A stretch of DNA of 21,171 nucleotides from Anaerolineae bacterium (lineage in GTDB: Bacteria; Chloroflexota; Anaerolineae; SpSt-600): the NCBI GenBank assembly GCA_028275425.1, contig JAPWUT010000007.1, positions 1 through 21,171 on the forward strand, given 5' to 3'. Shown one piece after another: positions 6,873 through 13,831 of the stretch; the first letter of the stretch is position 1; each line of letters starts with the position of its first letter. The notes under the pieces were generated by a model. It was not told the origin of the DNA. It saw nothing but the letters and a program-made list of their open reading frames with translations, and ran no database searches. A program made the translations under genes and the position numbers.

Positions 6873-8261
6873 ATGCTCGTAAGGGAAGCACTTGGGGTTA
6901 GGGCCGGGGATGTGATTTCCATCGTAGGGGCCGGGGGGAAGACTTCATTGGCCCTCCGCTTGCTGGCCGAGCTCAAAGAGGAAGGGTTGAAGGTCGTTTT
7001 CACTACCACTACTAAATTCCTGGAGCCAATCCCGGCCGCAGGGGAGGTCCTTATCCTTGAGGAGGATGAGGCCAAAATCCCTGAGCGCATACGAGAGGCC
7101 TTCGCCCAAGGCAACGCCGTTATCCTGGCCCGCCGTCGGCTCAAAGAGAAGGTTTCTATCCCCGCTTCTTACCCCTTCCCTATGCGCCCTTACAAAGTCC
7201 AGGGCATACCGCCAGAAGTGGTTGATAAATTGCACGAGGCCTTCGGCGAGGCCGTAATCATCGTTGAGGCCGACGGGGCCAGGGGGAAGCTCCTCAAAGC
7301 CCCAGCCTTCTCCGAACCGGTCGTTCCGAGTTCTACTTCAATCTACGTAGCTATGGCCCACGCCGACGCTCTTGGTAAGCCCATAGATAAGGAGTTCGTC
7401 CACAGGCCTGAGGAGGTTGCCAGGCTCCTTGGTCGCTCCGTGGGCTTTACCTTGGACGAGGCTGCTATCGCTTCTATCCTCTTGCACCCTGAAGGGGGGA
7501 TGAAGGCTAAGCCCTCTTTGGCCAGGTTCGTACCGGTGGTGAACGGGCGGGAAGAAGCTTCCCCCCAGAAGGCATATAGAATCGCCAGGCTGCTCCTGCG
7601 CTCCCCTGAAGTTAAAGCTGTCCCTATCGCTACCCTCTGGGCCGATGAGCCGGTGAGGGACATCGTGGGAAGGGTAAAGGGGATAATCCTGGCTGCAGGC
7701 AAATCGGAGCGCTTCGGCTATCCCAAGCAACTTGCTACGGTAGAGGGCATGCCGATGTTGGAAAGAGTTGTGGAGATAGCCCTGGCCTCACCTGTGGAAA
7801 GCGTGGTGGTAGTCCTGGGGGCAAACGCCGAAAGCATCATCCCAATCCTGGAGGGTAAGCCGGTTCAAGTGGTGGTTAACAGGGAGTGGCCGGAGGGAAT
7901 CGCCTCTTCTGTAAGGGCAGGCCTTTTGAGCATCGGTCCCGAAACCGAGGCTGCAATCTTCTTCCTGGCCGATCAGCCCTTCGTAAAGCCGGAGACGGTA
8001 GCCGCAGTAATCCGCAGCTATTACCGGACCCGCAAGCCCATCGTGGCCCCGGCCTACAAAGGCATAAGAGGTAACCCCGTTCTATTTGACCGCTCTACTT
8101 TCCTGGAGCTGGCATCTTTGAGGGGCGACAAAGGCGGCCGTTCCGTTATTGAATCCCACCCCGATTGGGTGCAGACGGTGGAAGTGAACGATCCCGGAAT
8201 CAGGATTGATGTTGATACCCCTCAAGACTTGAGCCTAAGCAAGGAGATGCTCTCAATGTGA
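6873..8261 (+). CDS. YqeC-MocA fusion: molybdenum hydroxylase maturation protein
   Basis: 462-residue two-domain protein. Residues 1 to about 262 resemble YqeC, the accessory protein tied to selenium-dependent molybdenum hydroxylases, with a nucleotide-binding-like VGAGGKTS at 18-25, TTTTKF at 45-49 and VEADGARG at 131-138. Residues 268-462 form a MocA/MobA-like nucleotidyltransferase, with LAAGKSERFG (273-282), K285 in YPKQLA and the metal-binding LADQP (365-369). MocA enzymes add CMP to molybdopterin for xanthine dehydrogenase-type enzymes. The two activities are normally on separate proteins; here they are in one frame with no stop between. The likely client is the molybdenum hydroxylase at 11066. 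The gene stands alone behind its own promoter, and its last 40 bp overlap rlmD on the other strand. Confidence is high for the families, moderate for the exact biochemical role. Confidence 0.88.
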   Translation: MLVREALGVRAGDVISIVGAGGKTSLALRLLAELKEEGLKVVFTTTTKFLEPIPAAGEVLILEEDEAKIPERIREAFAQGNAVILARRRLKEKVSIPASYPFPMRPYKVQGIPPEVVDKLHEAFGEAVIIVEADGARGKLLKAPAFSEPVVPSSTSIYVAMAHADALGKPIDKEFVHRPEEVARLLGRSVGFTLDEAAIASILLHPEGGMKAKPSLARFVPVVNGREEASPQKAYRIARLLLRSPEVKAVPIATLWADEPVRDIVGRVKGIILAAGKSERFGYPKQLATVEGMPMLERVVEIALASPVESVVVVLGANAESIIPILEGKPVQVVVNREWPEGIASSVRAGLLSIGPETEAAIFFLADQPFVKPETVAAVIRSYYRTRKPIVAPAYKGIRGNPVLFDRSTFLELASLRGDKGGRSVIESHPDWVQTVEVNDPGIRIDVDTPQDLSLSKEMLSM

Positions 8262-9451
8262 AAGGTCTGGGGAAACATATCCACCGGCTGGACTTTTTCC
8301 AATGCGTAGCCTTTCCCCACCAGGAAAGCCACATCCCTGGCCAAGGTAGCCGGGTCGCAAGAGACGTAAACAATCGCACGGGGTTTTAAGCGCAATAGCC
8401 CTTCCAAAGCCTTCTTTTCCATCCCGGTCCGTGGCGGGTCCACCACCGCAAGGTCAACTTTTTCAATTTTCCCTATCTCTTCCTCAAGCCGGCCATGGAG
8501 GAAGAGGGCATTTCCGACCCCCTGCGCTTCGGCGTTGAGCAAGGCATCGTTCACGGCGAACGGGTTCTCCTCTATTCCGATGACTTTGGCGACTTTTCCG
8601 GCCAAGGCCAGCCCGAAAAGTCCAACCCCGCAGTAGCCATCAAGCAAGGTTTCGTCACCTGCGGGCTCCAGGAACTCCTTTGCCAGCTCCACCAACTTCT
8701 CGGCCTGGAGAGTATTGGCCTGGAAGAAGCTCATGGCCGAAACTCGGTAGAGTTTACCCGCCACTTCTTCCTGGATAAAATCGCTCCCGGCCATGACTAC
8801 TGGGGGGCCGGAGGGAGGAATGAGCACGCAGGAGGCAGGCAACTCGGTGGAAAGTTCGGGGATTTCTTCCCCTGCCGTCTCCAGGATGAGGAGCTGCTGG
8901 CCGGTCCTTACCCCCACTTTTACTTTCAGGGAATGGATGGGGGCAAGTTCCATTTCCAGAGCCTCAAGGACTTCTTCCACCAAGGGGTGGAGGATGTAGC
9001 ATTCTTCAATGACTACCAAATCGGTGGTGTGCAGGCCCTGGAAGGCCAGCATGCCTTCTGGAGTGACTCGGAAGCGGACAGAGTTACGGTAGTGCCAGGG
9101 CCAGGGGCTGGGGATGGTGGGGAGCACTTCGGCCTCAAGGCCACCGATGCGGGCCAATTGTTCGGCTAAGATTTCGCGCTTGAACTGGAGCTGGGCTTGG
9201 TAATCAATGTGCTGCCACTGGCATCCCCCGCATTGGCCAAAATAGGGGCATTGGGGCTTGACCCTGTGCGGGGAAGGTTCTAAAACTTCAATAAGCCTTG
9301 CCCTCGCCCAGGTCTTGTGTTCCTCTTCAACCTTAACTTTGACCCTTTCCCCGGCTATTCCCCCGGCTACAAAGACGGCCTTGCCTTGGTAGAAGCCGAG
9401 GGCTTCGCCGCCATGGGCCATTTTCTCCAAGCGCAGTTCCACTTCCATCAT
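8222..9451 (-). CDS. rlmD: 23S rRNA (uracil-5-)-methyltransferase, RlmD/RumA family
   Basis: 409-residue SAM-dependent RNA m5U methyltransferase. Residues 1-60 form a TRAM RNA-binding domain. C68, C74, C77 (in QCPYFGQCGGCQWQ) and C151 are placed like the 4Fe-4S ligands of E. coli RumA. The methyltransferase domain has DGYCGVGLFGL (271-281), DPPRTGMEKKAL (338-349), the nucleophile C365 in VSCDPATLARD and the general base E400 in HIE. Which uridine is modified (U1939-like, U747-like or a tRNA site) cannot be decided. ATG 9451 forms an ATGA overlap with the upstream UbiA stop and ATG 9448 follows directly. There is no clear Shine-Dalgarno, so translation is probably coupled. A longer frame from 9487 would add residues with no family support. 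The 3' end overlaps yqeC-mocA convergently. Confidence 0.92.
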   Translation of the reverse strand: MMEVELRLEKMAHGGEALGFYQGKAVFVAGGIAGERVKVKVEEEHKTWARARLIEVLEPSPHRVKPQCPYFGQCGGCQWQHIDYQAQLQFKREILAEQLARIGGLEAEVLPTIPSPWPWHYRNSVRFRVTPEGMLAFQGLHTTDLVVIEECYILHPLVEEVLEALEMELAPIHSLKVKVGVRTGQQLLILETAGEEIPELSTELPASCVLIPPSGPPVVMAGSDFIQEEVAGKLYRVSAMSFFQANTLQAEKLVELAKEFLEPAGDETLLDGYCGVGLFGLALAGKVAKVIGIEENPFAVNDALLNAEAQGVGNALFLHGRLEEEIGKIEKVDLAVVDPPRTGMEKKALEGLLRLKPRAIVYVSCDPATLARDVAFLVGKGYALEKVQPVDMFPQTFHIESISLLRLKS

Positions 9452-10317
9452 TGCAGGTAAAGGATGGCGATTACGGCCAATCCCCATAGGAGGAGGCCGA
9501 CTAAAAGGGGCTTATCGGTTAAGATGAGGTCTTCCGGAGTTCCCCCTTCCCCCTTAACGTGGATGAGGTAGAGGTAGCGGAACAGGCAGTAGAGGACCAA
9601 AGGTATGGTCAGCATCATGGTGTGGTTAGGTGGGAGGTTGGGGGCGGAGAAGGTGTAAAGGGAATAAGCCACGATTGTGCTTGAGGTCACTATGACTATA
9701 AGCTCATCAAGGAGGCGCAGGTTGTATTCTTCCAAGATGGCTCTGTGGTTTGAGGCATTTTCGTTGAGGAGGATGAGTTCGTGGCGGCGGCGGCTTATGC
9801 TTATGAAAAGCGCCAAAAGCGTTGTGCAGATGTAGAGCCAGGGGGAGAACCTTTCGGCTTTCACTAAGATTACTCCGGCCGCTACTCTCAGGACGAACCC
9901 GGCCGAGACGGTGAAGACGTCAAGTAGGACTACGTTTTTGAGCCAGAAGGAGTAAGCTACCATGGTAAGGAGGTAAACTGAGGCCACAAGGCCGAAGTAG
10001 AAATCCAGTAGGAAGGAGGCCGGTATGAGGGTTAGGCCGATTGCCGAAGCGGCGGCTAAGGCAACCTTTGGGCTAAGTTCGCCGGAGGCAATTGGCCTTT
10101 TCCTTTTGGAGGGGTGGAGGCGGTCCTTCTCCGCGTCCACCACATCGTTCACCAAGTAGACGGCGCCGGAGAGGAGGCAGAAGATTAGGAAGCCCAAGGT
10201 GGTTTTAATGAGGGGTATGGGCCTGAAGAGCTTTTCATCAAAGACGAGCGCGGCAAAGAGGAAGACGTTTTTGGCCCATTGTTTTGGCCTCATAGCTTTG
10301 AATAGAGGTATCAGCAT
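9448..10317 (-). CDS. UbiA-family prenyltransferase, decaprenyl-phosphate phosphoribosyltransferase-like
   Basis: 289-residue membrane protein with about eight or nine hydrophobic helices. It carries the UbiA aspartate motif NDVVDAEKD (57-65) followed by RLHPSKRKRPIASG, and starts with MRPKQWAKN. This combination is typical of the mycobacterial Rv3806c group, which transfers phosphoribose from PRPP to a polyprenyl phosphate. The second aspartate region is LKNVVLLDVFTVSAGF. In this organism the product may feed pentose-containing surface glycans, but that is inference. I chose ATG 10317 because GAGGG lies upstream and a predicted promoter ends 34 bases before it; the frame extends to 10392 without support. 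It is the first gene of a two-gene unit with rlmD, joined by an ATGA overlap. Confidence 0.85.
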   Translation of the reverse strand: MLIPLFKAMRPKQWAKNVFLFAALVFDEKLFRPIPLIKTTLGFLIFCLLSGAVYLVNDVVDAEKDRLHPSKRKRPIASGELSPKVALAAASAIGLTLIPASFLLDFYFGLVASVYLLTMVAYSFWLKNVVLLDVFTVSAGFVLRVAAGVILVKAERFSPWLYICTTLLALFISISRRRHELILLNENASNHRAILEEYNLRLLDELIVIVTSSTIVAYSLYTFSAPNLPPNHTMMLTIPLVLYCLFRYLYLIHVKGEGGTPEDLILTDKPLLVGLLLWGLAVIAILYLQ

Positions 10318-10350
10318 TATTGCTTTCCCTCTGGGAAAAGTGACGGAAAG

Positions 10351-10379
10351 ATGATAGCGCAAAGGGGGCAAATAGTCAA
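10351..10379 (-). promoter_or_regulatory. Predicted strong promoter of the UbiA-rlmD operon
   Basis: Minus strand: -35 TTGACT (10379-10374), 17-base spacer, -10 TATCAT (10356-10351). Five of six bases match consensus in each box with ideal spacing. The expected start near 10344 leaves a leader of about 27 bases containing GAGGG. Confidence 0.75.
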
Positions 10380-10380
10380 G

Positions 10381-10509
10381 CTGGGGGCACATCCCCCAAG
10401 CCCCCTGGCTCCCCTTTTCCCACCCTCGTTGGCTTAGGGTTCGCCAGCATTTTGGGTCCCACTCGTGGCGTGGTTGCTAATGTGGCAACTCGCCCCCTCT
10501 TTTGAATTT
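10381..10509. repeat. GC-rich modular repeat, copy A (lacks part of the hairpin module)
   Basis: Starts with a hairpin-prone GGGGG-cacat-CCCCC block at 10383-10397. The 50-bp core at 10419-10468 (from CCCACCCTCG to CCCACTCGTGG) is near-identical to copies B and D. A linker with CTAATGTGGC at 10477-10486 is also found, inverted, in copy D at 21035-21044. The second hairpin of the module is missing here. It begins two bases beyond the UbiA promoter -35. No coding signal. Confidence 0.8.
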
Positions 10510-10719
10510 GTGGGGGGACACCCCCCATGACCCCCCGCCATGGGGGCTTCGCCCCCCTGGACCCCCCGTTTCCCCACCCCCGTTGGCTTAGGGCTCGCCG
10601 GCGTTTTGGGTCCCACTCGTGGCGGGGTTGCAGGGGTTGACACCTTTCCCCTTTTTAAGGTTTCTTGGGGGCACATCCCCCAAACCCCCTGGGAGGGGGC
10701 TGCGCCCCCTCCACCCCCG
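10510..10719. repeat. GC-rich modular repeat, copy B (full unit)
   Basis: Complete unit: a 5' double-hairpin module at 10510-10566 (GGGGG-acac-CCCCC, then GGGGGC-TTC-GCCCCC flanked by CCA/TGG), the 50-bp core at 10573-10622, a variable linker 10623-10664, and a second double-hairpin module at 10665-10719 whose second stem is GGAGGGGGC-TGC-GCCCCCTCC (10692-10712). The outer stem bases differ between modules (CCA/TGG versus GGA/TCC) yet remain paired. Open frames across this block are low-complexity proline/glycine translations, not genes. Confidence 0.82.
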
Positions 10720-10726
10720 GTTCAAT

Positions 10727-10755
10727 GTAGGGGCGTAGCGGCGCTACGCCCGTAC
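10727..10755. repeat. 13-bp near-perfect palindrome
   Basis: GTAGGGGCGTAGC (10727-10739) and GCTACGCCCGTAC (10743-10755) pair with one mismatch around a 3-base GGC centre. The form resembles small dispersed REP-like palindromes. It sits between repeat copies B and C and is not part of either. Confidence 0.7.
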
Positions 10756-10805
10756 TTGGCGAAGGCCGACCCTTTTTCAAAGAGGCTGACTTTAGTCGGC
10801 GTAAA

Positions 10806-10897
10806 GGGCACACCCCCCACATCCCCCTGCCATGGGGGCTTCGCCCCCCTGGACCCCCAGGCCCACCCTCGTGGGCTTAGGGTTTGCCAGAGTTTTA
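10806..10897. repeat. GC-rich modular repeat, copy C (3'-truncated)
   Basis: Carries the double-hairpin module (10806-10859), including GGGGGC-TTC-GCCCCC, then the first part of the core from CCCACCCTCGTGGGC at 10862. The core diverges after about 30 bases, and a different hairpin-rich sequence follows. Same orientation as copies A and B. Confidence 0.72.
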
Positions 10898-10961
10898 CCC
10901 CTCTCCGAGGCGGAGAGGGGAGAGCCCCGCCAAATTTTCCCCTTCCCTCGCAGGGAAGGGG
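10898..10961. repeat. Two adjacent perfect hairpins of an unrelated repeat
   Basis: CCCCTCTCC-GAGGC-GGAGAGGGG (10898-10920, 9-bp stem) and CCCCTTCCCT-CGC-AGGGAAGGGG (10939-10961, 10-bp stem), separated by 18 bases. Neither is followed by a clear T-tract on the plus strand. A dispersed-repeat remnant is the likeliest reading. The rest of 10962-11005 shows nothing recognisable. Confidence 0.6.
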
Positions 10962-11005
10962 GTGAAAAGCTACACCCACGCTTATTGGAAGCACGCTCTC
11001 CTTAA

Positions 11006-11033
11006 TTGCTTTATCCAAGGCTTGTGATATAAT
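11006..11033 (+). promoter_or_regulatory. Predicted strong promoter of the six-gene operon
   Basis: -35 TTGCTT (11006-11011), 16-base spacer, consensus -10 TATAAT (11028-11033) with an extended TGA directly before it. The start near 11040 gives a leader of about 26 bases ending in a GGAGGAGG Shine-Dalgarno at 11055-11062. Confidence 0.75.
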
Positions 11034-11065
11034 TTTGCCGAGGCAATGCCTTGAGGAGGAGGTTT

Positions 11066-13831
11066 ATGGGTTCGCCTATATCTCTTAAGGTTAACGGGCA
11101 GCTTTTCCAGCTTGAGGTGGATGAAGAGGCTTCCCTCCTGGAGGTCCTGCGCGATTACCTCCACCTCACCGGAACTAAGAAAGGATGCGGAGAAGGTCTG
11201 TGCGGCTCCTGCACCGTAATCGTGAATGGAAAGGCCGTCCGCTCCTGCACCTACAAGGCCATAAAAGCCAACGGCGCTTCGGTGGAAACAATTGAAGGAT
11301 TGGCCAAGGAAGGCAAGCTCCACCCAATCCAGAAGGCTTTCATTGATTACGGAGCTATCCAGTGCGGGTTCTGTACCCCAGGGATGATTATGAGCGCTAA
11401 GGCCCTTTTAGACCAGAACCCATCCCCTTCCGATGAGGAAATTGTAAAGGCTATCCAACCCAACCTCTGCCGCTGCACAGGCTACTCTTCAATCATAAAA
11501 GCGATAAAAGCTGCCGCTTCCGAAATCCGAGGCGATGGATATATCCCTCCGGCCATGCCCGGCAGAATCTCAGCCCTCAGAGTGGTCGGGAACAATGCCC
11601 CTAAGCCCGATGCTGTCCTCAAAGCCACGGGGAAAGCCCTCTACGCCGCCGACTTGTACTTTGAGGGCATGCTCTATGCCAAAGTGCTGAGGAGCCCATA
11701 CCCGCACGCTCGCATCCTCAGGTTGGATACGAGCAGGGCCGAATCTTTCCCTGGCGTGGTGGCCGTCCTAACGGCTAAGGATGTCCCCGGCGATAAGAAC
11801 CATGGTGTCGTGCGCAAGGATTGGCCTGTATTCGCCATGGATAAAGTGAGATACGTGGGCGATGCCATCGCTATGGTCGTGGCCGAGAGCGAAAAAATCG
11901 CCGCCCAGGCCCTTGAGCTTATAGAAGTGGATTACGAGCCTTTGCCCGTCGTCACTTCACCCCAGGAAGCCCTGAAACCCGATGCCCCCAAGGTCCACGA
12001 AGGCGGGAACCTCCTCAAGCATATCTCCATCCGCCGGGGCAATGTGGAAGAGGCCTTCGCCCAAGCTGACTTGGTTGTGGAAAGAGTCTATCACACCCCA
12101 ACCTACGAACACGCCTTCCTTGAGCCCGAGGCCGGAGTCGCTACCATTGACCAGGAAGGGAACATCACCGTTTACGTCGGCTCTCAAATCCCATTCCTTG
12201 ACCGGCGCCAGATAGCCGAAAGTTTGGCTATACCGGAAGAGAAAGTTAGGGTTATCGGGACCTACATCGGAGGAGCTTTCGGGGGGAAGGAGGACATCTC
12301 TGTCCAGATACACGTGGCCTTGGCTGCCCTCAAGACCGGCCGCCCGGTCAAGCTGGTATTCTCTCGCGAGGAATCGTTCAGGGTTCACCCTAAGCGCCAC
12401 GCCACTACAATTCGCCTCAAGACAGGGGCAACCAAGGACGGGAGGTTGCTGGCTCTGGAGGCCGAAATCTACGGTGATGCCGGAGCTTATGCTTCCCTAA
12501 GCGAGCACGTGATGACCCGCACCGCTACCCACATATCCGGCCCCTACCAAATCCCCAACGTAAAAGTGGACTGCTACGCTGTCTATACCAACAATCCGCC
12601 CTCAGGAGCCTTCCGCGGTTTCGGCGTGCCTCAGGCTGCCTTCGCCATAGAAAGCCAGATGGACATAATGGCCGAGGAGCTGGGCCTATCGCCATTTGAA
12701 ATCCGCAGGATAAATGCCCTCAGGCCAGGGACGAAGACTGCCCTTGGCCAGCTCCTTGAGGAGAGCGTGGGCCTGCTGGAAACTCTGGACAGGGTTGAAG
12801 AAGAAGTCAAGCGCACCGAATTCATCCCGGTGGAGGGGAGCAAGAGGAGAGCTTGGGGAATCGCCTGCGCAATGAAAAACGTTGGCCTTGGGGGAGGAGC
12901 AGCGGACAAAGCCGGCGCCGAAGTGGAGGTCACGGAGGAGGGGTCGGTCATAGTGAGAGCAGGGGCTGCCGACCTCGGAGGGGGCCTCTCCGGCGTAGTA
13001 GCGGCCATTGCTGCCGAGGAATTCGGGTTCAATTCCTGGAAGGCCTGGGAGACACCGCCGGTCAGGGTTATCCTGGCCGATACTGGCTCTACTTTGGATG
13101 GAGGGCCAACCACCGCCTCAAGGCAATCGTTCATAACCGGTAACGCTGTGCGCATCGCTGCCCGTCAGGTCAAAGAACTGCTGGCCCGCATCGCTGCTGA
13201 AGAGCTTGACGTCTCACCGGACAAAGTAGCCTTTGAAGGGGGCTTTGCCAAGGCCGAAGGCAAAGCTATACCCCTGGGAGAACTCGCCTCCATAGCCCGG
13301 AAGCAAGGGCAGGAAGCAAGAGCGGCATGCATATACGAAGCCCCTGCTACCGTCCCAATCACCCAAGAAGGACCACACCACTTCGCCTTCGGCTTCGCTA
13401 CTCAGGCGGCACTGGTGGAAGTAGACACTGAGACAGGCGAAGTTCGGGTCCTCAAAGTCATAGCTGCCCACGATGTGGGAAAAGCCATAAGCCCGCTGGG
13501 GGTTGTGGGGCAAATAGAGGGCGGGGTCGTCATGGGGATAGGCCTGGCCCTTAAAGAAGAATTCCCGCTCAAAGACGGGGTTCCCTTAGCCCGTGGCTTC
13601 AGAGATTACCACATCCCCAGAGCGAAAGACATCCCCGAAATCGTGCCCATAATCGTTGAATCGCCCTCTTCTCAGGGGCCTTTCGGAGCCAAAGGCATAG
13701 GCGAAATCCCATCCATCCCCACGCCCCCGGCCATCGTCAACGCCATCTACAAAGCCTGTGGAGTTCGCTTCTACGAACTGCCCGTTAAAAGCCAAATTTT
13801 GAGGGAGAAGCTATGCCAAAAGCTAACGTAA
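11066..13831 (+). CDS. Molybdenum hydroxylase (xanthine dehydrogenase/aldehyde oxidoreductase family), fused 2Fe-2S and Moco domains
   Basis: 921-residue enzyme. Residues 1-80 are a plant-type 2Fe-2S domain (C41, C46, C49, C61). Residues 85-160 hold the second 2Fe-2S domain (C100, C103, C135, C137). The remainder is the molybdopterin-binding domain, with GGAFGGKED, PSGAFRGFG and the catalytic glutamate E880 in GAKGIGE. There is no FAD domain and no FAD-subunit gene beside it, as in Desulfovibrio gigas aldehyde oxidoreductase. The layout and the nearby YqeC fusion suggest the selenium-dependent (cyanide-labile Se, not selenocysteine) subgroup; this is inference. The CO dehydrogenase active-site loop is absent. 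Substrate is unknown: purine, aldehyde or N-heterocycle are all possible. ATG 11066 is chosen over TTG 11051 because GGAGGAGG precedes it at the correct distance. It overlaps the next gene by 19 bp. Confidence 0.9.
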   Translation: MGSPISLKVNGQLFQLEVDEEASLLEVLRDYLHLTGTKKGCGEGLCGSCTVIVNGKAVRSCTYKAIKANGASVETIEGLAKEGKLHPIQKAFIDYGAIQCGFCTPGMIMSAKALLDQNPSPSDEEIVKAIQPNLCRCTGYSSIIKAIKAAASEIRGDGYIPPAMPGRISALRVVGNNAPKPDAVLKATGKALYAADLYFEGMLYAKVLRSPYPHARILRLDTSRAESFPGVVAVLTAKDVPGDKNHGVVRKDWPVFAMDKVRYVGDAIAMVVAESEKIAAQALELIEVDYEPLPVVTSPQEALKPDAPKVHEGGNLLKHISIRRGNVEEAFAQADLVVERVYHTPTYEHAFLEPEAGVATIDQEGNITVYVGSQIPFLDRRQIAESLAIPEEKVRVIGTYIGGAFGGKEDISVQIHVALAALKTGRPVKLVFSREESFRVHPKRHATTIRLKTGATKDGRLLALEAEIYGDAGAYASLSEHVMTRTATHISGPYQIPNVKVDCYAVYTNNPPSGAFRGFGVPQAAFAIESQMDIMAEELGLSPFEIRRINALRPGTKTALGQLLEESVGLLETLDRVEEEVKRTEFIPVEGSKRRAWGIACAMKNVGLGGGAADKAGAEVEVTEEGSVIVRAGAADLGGGLSGVVAAIAAEEFGFNSWKAWETPPVRVILADTGSTLDGGPTTASRQSFITGNAVRIAARQVKELLARIAAEELDVSPDKVAFEGGFAKAEGKAIPLGELASIARKQGQEARAACIYEAPATVPITQEGPHHFAFGFATQAALVEVDTETGEVRVLKVIAAHDVGKAISPLGVVGQIEGGVVMGIGLALKEEFPLKDGVPLARGFRDYHIPRAKDIPEIVPIIVESPSSQGPFGAKGIGEIPSIPTPPAIVNAIYKACGVRFYELPVKSQILREKLCQKLT

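Noticed and set aside
8495..9169. 224-codon open frame on the plus strand
   Set aside because: Lies wholly antisense to rlmD, whose catalytic motifs are intact; it is a shadow frame.
10381..10897. Possible CRISPR array
   Set aside because: Repeats are long, modular and irregularly spaced, with no uniform short repeat or unique spacers, and no cas genes nearby.
10434..10965. Open frames of 80-141 codons on both strands across the GC-rich intergenic block
   Set aside because: Translations are proline/glycine-rich and repeat themselves because the DNA is repetitive; no Shine-Dalgarno, no family resemblance.
11066..13831. Form I CO dehydrogenase large subunit
   Set aside because: The conserved CO dehydrogenase active-site loop (AYRCSFR type) is absent; the region reads PSGAFRGFG as in xanthine/aldehyde oxidoreductases, and the Fe-S domains are fused.
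11066..13831. Selenocysteine insertion in the molybdenum hydroxylase
   Set aside because: No in-frame TGA occurs inside the gene; any selenium would be a labile cofactor ligand, which sequence cannot show.
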